NCBI GenBank assembly: GCA_009823395.1
Contig: CM020505.1
Location: forward strand, 2,849,129-2,913,128
Direction: 5' to 3'
Source: Thamnaconus septentrionalis
Taxonomy: Eukaryota; Chordata; Actinopteri; Tetraodontiformes; Monacanthidae
Length of the DNA: 64,000 bases
Position numbers and translations under genes: made by a program. How positions within the stretch are numbered: the first letter of the stretch is position 1; every line of letters starts with the position of its first letter. A model generated the notes under the pieces. It made no database searches, was not told where the DNA came from, and saw only the letters and a list, made by a program, of their open reading frames with translations. Shown one piece after another: positions 43,932 through 53,040 of the stretch.

Positions 43932-46900
43932 GGACCACCACCATATGTACAGTCCATCCGTCAGTAATGAACCTTGACACTGAGCGGTAGAAAGGTAGAT
44001 TGGTGTCGGCTGCAGCAGAGAAGGCAGAGGTGGAAATAACTGCAGGGGTGGATTGAGTGACTGGAGGGTGTTAGAGGAGTGCAGATAGTAGAGGAGGCCA
44101 AAATGGCCTGGTGGAAGGAGACAGACACGATGATAGTGAGGAAATAGGGGAACGGTGAGAAATTTGGTTGTGAGGATGGAAAAGAAAGTGGAAGAAGAAG
44201 GTGGTGGAAGAAGAGGTAGAAGAAGGCGGTGGAGGAAGTTGAAGAAGAATGAGAAGAAGGTGTGGAATACATGGAAGAAGAAGAAGGCAAGAAGAAGGTG
44301 GTGGAAGAAGCTCTTCCATATTCATCCTCCTCCCTCCCGCCCCCCTCGACTCTTCAGGCGGCTGCAGGAGTTCTGTCTCCTGCTCTTCTCCTCATCCTGC
44401 ACTCCTTTCTTCCTCCAGTCTCTGCGCTCTCGCTCGCCTCCATCCATCGTGTGATGTACAGAGAGGTCGTCTCCCTGCGCCGCCGCTCCCCGCTGCAGGC
44501 GACACGCCCCACTCCTCCACTGCCTCCACCCGCACGCCACCACGCCGCCGTGCACGGCTTCTTGAAGGGAAGCAATAAATACAAGTTCAGTTGAAACGCT
44601 GGTTTGTTGAGCTGTTGGAGCGGCTGGAGCGGCTGGAGCTGCTGGAGCTGCTGGAGCTGCTGGAGCTGCTGGAGCGGCCGTACCTGCGTCTCTGTGAAAA
44701 TGGAAACTCTGTGGCTGGAAATCTGCTACATTCTTTTTTTTTATTATTATTGTTATTTATTTGAAGAGGACAATCCACTTTAATTTACATTCCTGCCAAT
44801 GTGACGGTGTTAGCCTGAGGCTAATGTTCAACTGCAGTACATACGCAGTCTGGCCTGATTTTAAAAACCATGATGAATCTCACCAATGAAATCATGACGC
44901 GCAGAGTAGAGTGACGTGATTGTGCGTTTCCCTTTTGAAGACTTTCACATTGTGTTTACTAAACGTTCAGTTCTAAAAACAAAACAAATCCTTGCCAGTT
45001 TTCCTGTGAGACGTCATCAATTTTACAACTATTAGTTGAATATTTGGCGTTTCCCTCTGACGTGCAACTGGCTGCGGACACTTTGTTTCAAACGAGAGCC
45101 TCATTAGTTCCACTGCATTTGCCTGGAAACGCTGCTCTTTTCCTATTAATTCCTTCTCCTCGCCTCTGCTTTTACCCATAGCCGAGAGCTACGGCGCTCT
45201 AACGAGCTGCACACGGCAAGAACACATTTTCAATTCAATTTGCTCTCCTGAGGAAAAGCCAGTGGAGTGGGTGGGGTTTGGGTGGTGGGGTGGAGGGGGC
45301 TGGCGCTTAGACCACAGCGATTTAACGGAATTAGATTAATTGCCGAGCGGCTCTATGCGCAAAGACGAAATATAATTGGAGATTGTTGTTGATCAGTTTA
45401 TTTGCTTGTCACATTTGCAGCTTGACTCGCCGGTCTGGTAATTAAACTAATATTGTAACGTCTTGTAATTATTCGAGTCGCGCTCATTTATTTGGTTTTA
45501 GTCTTTGAACTTAATGGTTTCATTTTAGGCAGACGATCGAGTACCGTCGCCGTAATTGGTCGACTCGTCAGTTTGGAGTTTTGGTGGGTTTGAATAAATA
45601 TGCTGCACACGCTGCCGGGTTTTTTTTTTTTTTTTTTTGAAAGAAAAAAGGAGCAGAGAAGTTTTAATGATTGTGGCTGCAGCTCACAACAAGTGAACAT
45701 CGCAGTTGGAGGAAAAAAGTTTCAGTCTCCCAACGAAAGCTGAAAAAACCTTTGAAGGAGACGACGGCCGGCCTGGTCGGTTTTAAACGTGTCCACTAAT
45801 CAGCTGCTAATGACCACTGAAGTCAGTTTTAAGCTGCAGTTTGGAGACCGCTGGTTGAAGCCTAAATATATAGACTGCTGCTGATTCACACTGTTCACTG
45901 ACACCCGGGAGAGAAACAAATAAAAAAAAAATCCCTTTTAGGCAACTGCTCTGTTGTTCTCTGTTAAGAGTCCCACATTATAGCACATTTTAGAAAACAT
46001 ATTTCAATTTCAACGTATTTAGTTAAAAGGGACCTTACATGTTAATGAACATCACATGTATATATGTCCGATTATTATATGTTGAGCCATGTTTTCGTCT
46101 TGCATACAAACACCCTTTATGAGCTTCCTGTTAAATCGGACACATTGGATAATTTGGAGTCTTTTAGCTTCTCCTCACAAACCAAAGCTTCTCCTTCTCC
46201 TTTTCATATCCTTTGATAATAGATTTCATCATCATTATAAAATCAAAAATTCCTTTGTTGGTATATTTTTAAGCAGAAGTGTTTGCGTGCCGTTGGATAG
46301 TGTGTCGCTGTGCCTCTTTCCATTCACGGCACAAAAAAAAAAGGAATTTGCATTATAAAGGAAACTTGACGCGCCAGTTCTGCATCTTTTATATTGCTAG
46401 CAAAGTTTCTAAAGGCAGGAAGGAACTTAAAGGTGTCGACGTGCATCTGTTTGGTTCGTGGACAATAAACAGAATATTTATGCAAAGGCACTCTGCTCAC
46501 ACCGTCTGAGCACCATAGTATTAGTGTGAGTGTGCACGCTCAGAGTGTGCGTTAGCTCTGTCTGCCTCTCTGATGCACCTACACTCCCACATGTTCACAC
46601 TGTTGCTCTATATAATCACTCAACAGAAATGGAGACTTGTGTAATGTATTTTCCTTTTTACGTTCACCATCAGTTGGAGCACTTTGACACTGGTGTAATA
46701 TATCCGTTGAGGTGATTTATCCGACTGTGTAGTTCGAATCAGTCCAGTTTCTACGTTTTTCAGGCGTTTGCACAGAAGTTCCTGCTATTTATTACACAAG
46801 GAAAGCTTCATTTTTTTCAGTGGGGTCACATTTTGAGGAGTTTCCGAGCTCCTGGCTGCTTCGAGTGAACCCTCTGTGAGTTTCTTTTTAAAAGAGGGAG

Positions 46901-48469
46901 GTGGCTCCTCTTGCAGTTAAGAGGAACACGGCCAAACAGACATCATTGACGTAGAATAATGTTAAATCACACGGCTCTGCTCTTCGATTAAAGCTGTTAG
47001 TCTGTTCTGTCATTTTTCACATCCAAGCAAGAATTTGGGATGAGTAATGAACTGATGCATACTTTTATTCTTGAAAAAAGGTGGCGAGGTGAGTCAGGAG
47101 TATTTCACACTCTTGGGATGTAACTCACTCAAGTAACTAACACAGCAATCTGACTAACCACATTTTGGTACAGTCTTTAAAGGGGGAGAAAATAATGAGA
47201 CAGAGTCGTCCAAATGGCTGAAATCATGAGAGATAAAATAAAAGTATTGAGGAAATTTCTTTTTGTCCGTATCTTTCTATGCAGGAATGTTGTCTGGCTC
47301 TGATAAACCTGCTGGCCTTGCAAATGTTCTTGATTGGCTGGCACTGGCGCTGTGTTTTTGTCGCAGCTCTTTGCAGCCGCTTCCTTTTCCCCCAGAGAGG
47401 AACCTGATTGGTTCAGTCTCAATCCATTCGGCTGAGAAAGGTTCAGATGAAAGCTTCACAAGACTTGAGACTTGAAATCTCCTCAATCCAGCTGCCGTAC
47501 AGGGCTATCAAAAAAACTCCACCGTCATAAATAAATAAATAAATGAATGAATCTTTCTACCACTTCAGCATCTTTCAAAATGTCATCACCCGTGTGTGTG
47601 GTGGAGCTCTGAAAGAATGGAGCTGCTGCGGCTGGGAAAATGAGACCGGGGAGTGTGCGCCTCAATTTCCAAGGTGTCACATAGCTCCGCTTTAATGGGA
47701 AAGCTGTTGCTGTGCTTCTGGACATGAGATTGAGGATGATTGTTGAACCTCACGAGAAGGTGACAGGAAACCATCCTGGTCAGCCAGCGCTGGATGTCCT
47801 GTTTATTCCTGCAATATACTGCCGAGGGGTTAGTGTCACACTGGACACACATTTATTTTGAAGGGTATTTCTAACATTTGACTGACAGAATCTTTTTTTT
47901 TTTTAGCCCAGGAGTATTATATTCAGTTGTAGAAGTAGTAATTATGCTGTTGTTATTTTAATACAACCATAATATATATAATAACGATCTTCTTATGTGT
48001 TTTCTTTGTCAGTGATCTTACGGGAATGTGATTGTTAAAGCTCAGACACACCGTTGTGGTGGAAGTTGACCTGTGTTTTCTTTCCCTCTTTAAGACAATA
48101 CTTCCCCGATCCCCATCCAGTCCGTGGGGTCCAGCTGGTGAGAGTCGGGAAGCTGCAGCACTACCTGACACATACTGAGGAGGCACTTGACACTTTTAAT
48201 CAGGTGTGCTGCAGGAAATAGTGACCCAGTGCAGTGATTCTCTGTTTGAGAGCAGACTGGGGATGGAAATGAAGTCACCCTCTCAATTTGTCTTTTTGTC
48301 TTTTTCAATTTGTCTTCCTGCTCCTGCTCCTCTTCCCCCTCCTGCTGCCTCTTCTCCTCCTCATCCTCAGGCCTATCAGATTCTCAAGGTCACCCATGGT
48401 GACGATCACCTCATGACCAAAGATGTGTTGATGAAGGTGGAGGAATGTCGAATTGAGATGGCTGGATGA
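11065..48469 (+). CDS. smyd3: smyd3, SET and MYND domain lysine methyltransferase (exons 2-12, 5' partial)
   Basis: Eleven exons join in phase to encode ~371 residues ending at a TGA; human SMYD3 has 428 residues in 12 exons, so only exon 1 is missing. Seen in order: MYND zinc finger (CSQC, CSTAC, then H and C of VHRTEC), SET insert helices, the catalytic SET part with FTIS, GVGLYP, NHDC and the tyrosine of LTISYVE, post-SET cysteines CQCKHC, and a C-terminal helical TPR-like domain with EEAL, HPVRGVQ and VTHG. The family transfers methyl groups from S-adenosylmethionine to lysines (MAP3K2, and histones in some assays) in cytoplasm and nucleus. SMYD1 and SMYD2 are less likely because the C-terminal domain and the exon pattern fit SMYD3, and kif26b is the expected neighbour. 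Exon boundaries were read from splice sites and protein similarity recalled from memory, not from alignment. Confidence 0.95.
11212..11319 (+). CDS. smyd3: smyd3 exon 3: end of MYND finger
   Basis: 108 nt, 36 codons, phase 0 on both sides, between ctgcag and gtacgt. RQAWSVHRTECKCL supplies the last histidine and cysteine of the MYND finger. PTDSVLLSARIIFAL matches the helix that follows it in SMYD3 (PPDSV in human). The preceding intron is only 83 bp. Confidence 0.93.
11640..11697 (+). CDS. smyd3: smyd3 exon 4
   Basis: 58-nt exon between tttcag and gtaagt, giving SSSCKGSSEELYTLEEHES plus one base. It matches the loop and short helix (EKLYSFYDLES in human) of the SET-insert region. The short exon is identified by position, phase and the ELYTLEEHES match. 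Confidence 0.88.
11698..12322 (+). other. smyd3 intron 4
   Basis: 625-bp intron with normal gtaagt and tttccag ends. Nothing else recognised in it. Confidence 0.85.
12323..12456 (+). CDS. smyd3: smyd3 exon 5: SET-insert helices
   Basis: 134 nt between tttccag and gtcagc. The first two bases complete a histidine codon, then 44 codons include SEQKKQGLSQLAAML and ELPPSCRELLTLIAK. It corresponds to the human stretch with EDKKEGLRQL and LPPAFDLFEAFAK. A 23.5-kb intron follows. Confidence 0.92.
14562..14723. repeat. (CTT)n/(CTC)n polypyrimidine tract
   Basis: About 160 bp of almost pure pyrimidine on the plus strand: CTT triplets with short CCC and CTC interruptions. Apparent proteins of poly-F, poly-S, poly-L or poly-E come from this repeat and are not genes. 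Confidence 0.95.
15145..15350. repeat. paired (TG)n microsatellites
   Basis: Two TG tracts, 15145-15209 and ~15286-15350, separated by ~75 bp. Further TG-rich DNA follows to ~15660. Confidence 0.95.
16625..16661. repeat. (CA)n microsatellite
   Basis: Pure CA repeat of 37 bp. Another impure CA tract lies at ~16747-16806, and a (TA)n(TG)n tract at ~16939-16972. Confidence 0.95.
17543..17602. repeat. (CA)n microsatellite
   Basis: CA repeat of ~60 bp with one cgcacg interruption. Confidence 0.95.
18688..18935. mobile_element. possible hAT-type MITE fragment
   Basis: Starts with tagggatgttaacgacgatt and has several attaatcg-like motifs near its left end, with similar atcaattaatcattaatcaa motifs near 18895-18930. 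This resembles hAT-derived repeats of fish. The right end and target duplication were not defined. Confidence 0.35.
21872..21937. repeat. (TG)n microsatellite
   Basis: TG repeat of ~66 bp with one TTG interruption. Confidence 0.96.
25548..25625. repeat. possible dispersed teleost repeat (3' end)
   Basis: Contains ccccaaagtgctttacaatg and the run cattcacccattcactcaca, motifs I know from dispersed fish repeats. Family and limits not established. Confidence 0.3.
27244..27380. repeat. (TG)n and (GA)n compound microsatellite
   Basis: Long TG repeat to ~27311 passing into a gagagtgagtgagt-type purine-rich tract. Confidence 0.93.
28178..28260. mobile_element. possible MITE end
   Basis: The stretch ttaaagggtccagtgtgtaa followed by aattt resembles the terminal sequence of a common teleost MITE. 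Only this end was recognised. Confidence 0.35.
28885..28935. repeat. (CA)n microsatellite
   Basis: Uninterrupted CA repeat of ~51 bp. Confidence 0.97.
35298..35345. mobile_element. possible MITE end
   Basis: ttttaaagggacagttctct followed by caaaat resembles the end of a widespread fish MITE. The other end was not found. Confidence 0.3.
35924..35991 (+). CDS. smyd3: smyd3 exon 6: catalytic SET segment
   Basis: 68-nt exon between ctttag and gtaaca. It encodes VTCNCFTISDGELREIGVGL then YP, plus two bases of a serine codon. The phenylalanine of CFTI matches a lysine-channel residue of human SMYD3, and GVGLYPS is a hallmark of SMYD SET domains. Confidence 0.94.
36966..37010. repeat. (TG)n microsatellite
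   Basis: Uninterrupted TG repeat of 45 bp. Confidence 0.96.
37962..38200 (-). mobile_element. tRNA-derived SINE
   Basis: On the minus strand it begins with a tRNA-like head: cagctcagcggtctagtggt as an A-box region and gggtttgatcccc as a B box. The body ends with caaatgcggatgacaaattt, a motif typical of teleost SINE bodies, and an AT-rich tail. Inserted antisense in smyd3 intron 6. Exact ends and target duplication not defined. Confidence 0.65.
39139..39241 (+). CDS. smyd3: smyd3 exon 7: NH-C motif of the SET domain
   Basis: 103 nt between cttccag and gtttga. It contains SLLNHDCRPNC and LRAVREISPQEE. N and H of NHDC line the cofactor site, and its C binds the post-SET zinc together with the three cysteines in the next exon. 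Human SMYD3 has NHSC here; the D is also found in SMYD1. Confidence 0.95.
39242..40054 (+). other. smyd3 intron 7
   Basis: 813-bp intron with gtttga donor and tcccag acceptor. It has a short (ACA)n stretch near 39265-39292 and a poly-A run near 39890. Nothing else recognised. Confidence 0.85.
40055..40165 (+). CDS. smyd3: smyd3 exon 8: catalytic tyrosine and post-SET zinc site
   Basis: 111 nt, 37 codons, between tcccag and gtaaga. LTISYVE carries the tyrosine equivalent to human Y239. EEQYHFTCQCKHC gives the post-SET C-x-C-x2-C zinc ligands. A (TCTG)n repeat starts nine bases after the splice donor. Confidence 0.95.
40174..40228. repeat. (TCTG)n tetranucleotide repeat
   Basis: About 14 units of TCTG starting nine bases inside smyd3 intron 8. 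Confidence 0.97.
41455..41527. repeat. (CT)n microsatellite
   Basis: About 30 CT units, one TTG interruption, then five more units. Followed by T-rich DNA. Confidence 0.97.
41961..42048 (+). CDS. smyd3: smyd3 exon 9: start of C-terminal domain
   Basis: 88 nt between tctcag and gtatcc. DALMLSGDESPQRHLKEALL then TLEELKEKS matches DADMLTGDEQ and EELK of human SMYD3. One base carries over to the next exon and forms a glutamate codon. Confidence 0.92.
42308..42482 (+). CDS. smyd3: smyd3 exon 10: helical TPR-like repeats
   Basis: 175 nt between cctccag and gtacag. WQLLLERCRHLLASV, ENVYKLKMTDMALDASIEL and HWEEALQYGQKTLPAY match the human helices (INIYQLKVLDCAMDA, LEEALFYG). The acceptor was placed after cctccag, not after ttgag seven bases earlier, because only this choice joins exon 9 in frame. 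Confidence 0.92.
42987..43022. repeat. perfect short palindrome
   Basis: 17-bp arms, left arm taataagcttaataagg, separated by two bases, fully complementary. Could form a hairpin or cruciform. No function evident. Confidence 0.9.
43866..43928. repeat. (CA)n microsatellite
   Basis: Uninterrupted CA repeat of ~63 bp, one of the longest pure tracts here. Confidence 0.97.
44170..44450. repeat. purine-rich block adjoining pyrimidine-rich block
   Basis: From ~44170 to ~44310 the plus strand is GAA/GGT-type purine-rich; from ~44311 to ~44450 it is CT/CCT-rich. The Lys/Arg-rich and Pro/Ser-rich open frames across it are low-complexity artefacts. Confidence 0.75.
44608..44677. repeat. 9-bp minisatellite
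   Basis: About seven tandem copies of a 9-bp unit, ctgctggag with cggctggag variants. Apparent Ser or Leu/Glu runs arise from it. Confidence 0.9.
48095..48203 (+). CDS. smyd3: smyd3 exon 11
   Basis: 109 nt between ctttaag and gtgtgc. QYFPDPHPVRGVQLVRVGKL matches FFPGSHPVRGVQVMKVGKL of the human protein almost residue for residue. The rest (QHYLTHTEEALDTFNQ) is a more diverged helix of the C-terminal domain. Confidence 0.94.
48371..48469 (+). CDS. smyd3: smyd3 exon 12: C-terminal end and stop
   Basis: 99 nt from the acceptor cctcag to TGA at 48467-48469. AYQILKVTHGDDHLMTKDVL then MKVEECRIEMAG matches the human C-terminus (IMRVTHGREH, LLEEC) and ends at about the same length. Confidence 0.94.
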   Translation, partial: AYQILKVTHGDDHLMTKDVLMKVEECRIEMAG

Positions 48470-48492
48470 TAAACGGCACCTTAAGTTTAGTC

Positions 48493-48555
48493 GGTGTGTG
48501 TGTGTGTGTGTCTGTGCGTGTGTGCGCGCATGTGTTTGTGTGCGTGTGTGTGTGT
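48493..48555. repeat. impure (TG)n microsatellite
   Basis: TG-rich tract with TC and GC interruptions, starting 24 bases after the smyd3 stop, so inside its 3' UTR. Confidence 0.92.
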
Positions 48556-48992
48556 ATTGTATTGTTTTGTTTTTTTTTTACATGCCCTGTGAAGTGAGAT
48601 CTGACAACAGTGAAATATTAAAATCATTGCCTCCACAGTTTTTCCCTCTTCATATTCTACCCTGCGACTCTCATTGTGTCCAAGTTCTTAGAAATGAGAT
48701 AAAATCCATAAATTCATGAACCGCTTCGTCCAGTTTTAATGAGAAGAGAAAATTTTATGCAGTCTCGCTGCAGGTTCTCTCAAATCAACTCTTTATGTTT
48801 TCACCAATAGTTAAAGCAGTCACAATAATATGTTTTTTTGTGTGCAGAAATGCAGCAAAAGCTTCAGTCCATGTGCTGAAAGATGCCTGTTGAAGTCAAT
48901 CCAGTCTTTCTTTCATGAGCTGGGTCGTAACTGTCAAACGGAAAGTTGAAAATTATTGTTATTGTCCTAATGAAGGTTTCGCAGCTCTACCA

Positions 48993-48998
48993 AATAAA
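48993..48998 (+). terminator. candidate poly(A) signal for smyd3
   Basis: First clear AATAAA on the plus strand after the smyd3 stop, 524 nt downstream. A weaker ATTAAA lies near 48617. Chosen by motif and position only. Confidence 0.5.
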
Positions 48999-49392
48999 TT
49001 TGAATCGACTAATTTCTTTATTTCCAAGTACAATCCATCTCTCTAACATGCACTTAAAAACACAAACAGCTCATGGAACTTGAAGTGGCGTCCACACTGA
49101 CCTGCAGAGTGTGAGAGTGTGAGAGAGTGCATGTGTGTTGCCGTCTCTGTCCGGTGTTTTCACTCCTCACATACCGCCTGTGTGAGCGATGCGTGCATGC
49201 ATGTGTGTTGTGTTAGCAAAGTCAGGTTTTGAAAACATCCACCTCCCCTCCATACATATCCATCACACACACACACACACACACAACACACACTTCCCAC
49301 AGTAATCCCTGCTGTTGTGCGTTACTCTGACAGTGCGCGACCTCCAAGATAAGGCCTGAGCGTGTCTTCCATGGAATGTGCTAATGTGTTGT

Positions 49393-49425
<33 letters not shown>

Positions 49426-49786
49426 TATCTCTCTCTCTCTCTCTCTCTCCATGTTGATCCTCCCCTAGAACATGTTACTGTTCACAAACTGATGACAGCA
49501 CTTCCTGTGTGTGTGAGTGTTGTGCTGTGTTTGGTGGCAGCACTGGAGTGATGTTAAATGCTTACTTAAATGCTCAGTTAGATCTCTTCTCTTCTAATGG
49601 TAAGACAGCAAGTGTTAACGTTTCTGATGTCTCACTTAATCTCACTTCTTTTTCATTTCGGCTGTGTTGTCAGGGGAAAGTCATGAACCCCTGCGCAGAG
49701 CCACGTCCTGGGCTGCTGCTCCGTCACTGTCAGGCCTGTGTGGCTCTCTCTGCATGTGTGCATGTACTCCTAGCGTGATTCTAAAT

Positions 49787-50111
49787 CAGGGCTGGGCAAA
49801 TGTTTTGACTGGTGGGCCACAATGGAGTCTAAATTTTTGACAGAGGGGCCTACACATATGTATGAGGGATGTGTAGAAAACATTTCATGTAGCTTTAATG
49901 TCAATTGAAAATGAACAAAAGCAAGAAAATATGTGTCCTTGAAGCCCAGAGGCTCTTTATTGAAATGCCTCTTAAAACACTGAAATAATAGAGGAATACA
50001 GCCATTATGTGACTGACTTACTATTAACAGCATTTCTTCAAGTTCGCCGGGCCGGATTAAAAAGCTTAATGGGCTGCATATGGCCCCTGGGTCGTAGTTT
50101 GCCCATAGCTG
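49787..50111. mobile_element. non-autonomous hAT transposon (MITE)
   Basis: Ends cagggctgggcaaatg and, on the other side, the complement of cagctatgggcaaac, giving hAT-type terminal inverted repeats. The 8-bp flanks are ttctaaat and ttctgaat, a target duplication with one mismatch. 325 bp, no transposase. Confidence 0.8.
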
Positions 50112-50140
50112 TTCTGAATCACTGGGTGTGGAGCCTCGCT

Positions 50141-50330
50141 AGGACCCAGTCTGGGAACCCAGTCTAGGGACCCAGTCAAGGAACCCAGTCTAGGAACCCT
50201 AGGAACCAGTCTAGGAACCCAGTCTAGGGACCCAGTCTAGGAACCCAGTCTAGGAACCCAGCCTAGGAACCCAGTCTAGGACCCAGTCTAGGACCCAGTC
50301 TAGGAACCCAGTCTAGGAACCCAGTCTAGA
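50141..50330. repeat. 13-bp minisatellite
   Basis: About 14 imperfect tandem copies of a unit like ggaacccagtcta, with 12- and 13-base variants. Begins ~30 bp after the hAT element. Confidence 0.93.
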
Positions 50331-52998
50331 GACCCCTACATTGCTTGATGCAATGGCTGCTGAAAGATGTGGGTGTGTCATTAGACATGCAGAGCACACT
50401 GTGGACAAATTGAGCACAAATGGACAGATGTGGAAGAAAGAGGGAAAATGCCCCCCACCTTCCCTCCCCCCTCCCCTCCCTCATTTCATTATTGGGGAGA
50501 TAAACCAAAGTGATTGTCAGGATTGACTGAAGTCACGACCAGAGTGGCTGGAGCTGCCGCTCTTTGCTCCGTCTCGCAGCCTCCCTCGTTCTTAATGGCC
50601 ATCGGACTCAGTTCACTTATCACTTATCTTCCATCATTCAGTCTTTCCAGCTGATTGTCTGACTCACTCACTGTCCCAAGACTTCTGAATTAGATTCAGA
50701 GCGCATCAGCGGCTCTGTGTCTCTGCAGCCCAGCCGGCAAGACTCAACTATCACAACAGAAAAGAAGGCAAAGGAGGCAGACAGAAGCTGCGCTTCCATT
50801 GCAGTTTTTTTCACAAAATAAAAGTCATATTTCAAACATTTCTACAAAGTGCAATTGCGATTTGCAGGTGTTTCCATTGAATGGTGTGACGCCGTAATTC
50901 TGGCAAAATCTTGCGGGACAATTAGTTCAGGCTCTCCACGCGTCGCCGCTTCTTTCTGTCCTACCTTCCATTTCCTGCTCTCAGTATTTATCCTCTGCTC
51001 ACTGACTCTCGCCTTCTCTCTTCCTGTTCCCTGCTGCGGGCCGCTGATCGAAGCAGGTTCAACAACGTGATATCTCAGCTTGAAGACTGACGTGTGCAAG
51101 CGCACTTAAAAGAAGAGAATGGCAATTTAATCTCTGTGTGTCACTCCGGTAAATCTAGAGGAAATCAAATTGTGTGTCCATGACCGGTGTACGAATGAAG
51201 TACCCCCCCAATGTTGTTGTTGGATAGCATATTTTCCTTATATAGAGAAGTCTTTTATGAGCTACCGACTGAAACAAGCCATTGTTTCCCTTCTCAGCGA
51301 TTCATAGCAACTTGAACAAATAACTCAATTCAAATGTTAAAACTACAGCCAGAAACAAGCAAATTGTGTGTATTGTATCTCAGAATGAACGACTTCCTTG
51401 TGTCTCTCCAATGCAGCTTTTGCACCAAGCAGCCTCAAAGTAATAAATGATGGATAACTGCATTGCTGTTTACACGCTTTCATGTAAAACGTTGGATTTC
51501 TGTGCGAATCGAGCAGTTACAGACACTTAGCACATAGTTGTTGACTGTTCAGTTTGAATAATGAGGACTCAGAACAGGAATCTCTTTCAATGCGTTTGTT
51601 TATTTACATCCCCCACGTTGCTCTTCCATCAGCGCGAAATGTCAGACCACATTTTTCACAAAACAGTCAATTTCTGTTGCATTTTTCAAATTCAAACATG
51701 TTTTTTTCCTTATCCCCAGTTAATTCCTATTGTTCTGCCTTGACTGAAAACATTTGTTTTTTTGCTTGTATTCTAAACATCTAACAGCTCAGGGAAAACA
51801 AATTTCTTTAGAAAAATCTAGTCTGACCCAGACATTAAGACACAAATCTTCTTGTGAATTTAGAGATGCTACGTGTCAGATTTTCTGATAACACTTCATA
51901 GTTCTCACTGCTCTGGCATCAGGAGTTCACAGAATGTGCATTTAATGGTTTATTAGAAGATGTCTTTACCTTCTGAATGGAGAATTTCTGGAATGATTTG
52001 ATTGAAAAGCTCTTCATCTAATAGGAACAGATAACAAATTGACCCTGGTGTTTATTACTTTGAGCCTTATCAAGTGTTACCACAGTACATTTGGCAGTGA
52101 CATATCAAGGAGGAAGCCCCTCCACTTCACATAACATCTTAAGTAAGGAAACTACTACAGGCTCTTTAGCGCCCCTAGGGGTCGGAGGTTGCCGAAACAT
52201 CCACGGTAATGCATCAAAGATGCTATGGATGTTGCAGCACTCCCCCTTTACCTGCAACATAAACAACAGCGGCAACTGAAATCTAATATGCCAAATAAAA
52301 AAATGAACAAATATATAAAGTATTTATATATTTATATGTGACGTGTGCTCGGCAAAGTATATACAATTATTTTATTTTTTCTTAAATGCATAGTAACTTT
52401 TGAGGATGATGAGGTGAAAATAAATATGAAAGTAACAGCGGGTGACTGCTCTTCTAAGGCTCAAATAAATAATCCTTCATTCAAGACTGGCGCGGTGAAC
52501 TGAGACGGTCAGAGTCACATGACTGGTCTGCTCAGTCAAAAACAAGATTGTTTCCTGGGTTTTGTTGCCATCAAATAATCTGTCACTGTGTGGTTCTTTT
52601 TGGGCTAATTCTTCATTTATTTTCCCAGTCATGATAAATTTAGCATCATGCCGCATTTGACAAATTACACCAACATGGACACAGCCAGCAACGATTGACT
52701 CTTTTGACCTGTTGGCCAGTGCGACTCCCCAGTCCTCTGAAAAGAGACTGTGGCTGCCGAGCCGAGTGGACAGGACGACAGTGATGAAGAAGAAGCATTC
52801 AAAGTGTATTGTTTTGCATTTCAGAGGGGAAAAGCAGGCTCTTTAATATATTTATATTTGTACAAACATTTAAATCGTAAACATCTCAAGCACCATAATG
52901 ATATAAACAAATTATACGTCTGGCTATCGGGCCAGAAAGGAATGGAACCAGGCAGAGATCTCAGCCTTTTCTTTCTTCAGATGCCCTTCACACCTCCA

Positions 52999-53040
52999 GT
53001 TTATTTCCTGTGAATACACATCATTTCACAGGAAATAAAC
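52999..53040. terminator. inverted repeat with AATAAA on both strands
   Basis: Perfect 16-bp arms (52999-53014 and 53025-53040) around a 10-base loop. Each arm holds AATAAA on one strand: plus at 53034-53039, minus at 53005-53000. It lies between the convergent genes, 1.5 kb past the kif26b stop and 4.5 kb past the smyd3 stop. The repeat is seen directly; use as a two-way poly(A) site is inference. Confidence 0.5.

Larger units (their letters stand above)
42483..48094 (+). other. smyd3 intron 10
   Basis: 5.6-kb intron. It holds a perfect palindrome (42987), a CA repeat (43866), a purine-rich block switching to pyrimidine-rich at ~44310, a 9-bp minisatellite (44608) and poly-T runs. No exon or other gene recognised. 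Confidence 0.85.

Noticed and set aside
44155..44594. Lys/Arg-rich and Pro/Ser-rich frames
   Set aside because: Products of the purine- and pyrimidine-rich blocks, not conserved protein sequence.
52687..53013. Acidic frame (SGQDDSDEEEAF) upstream of the two-strand poly(A) hairpin
   Set aside because: No methionine start in a good context, a stop just upstream, and an AT-rich continuation. Considered as a retrogene or terminal exon but no family recognised.
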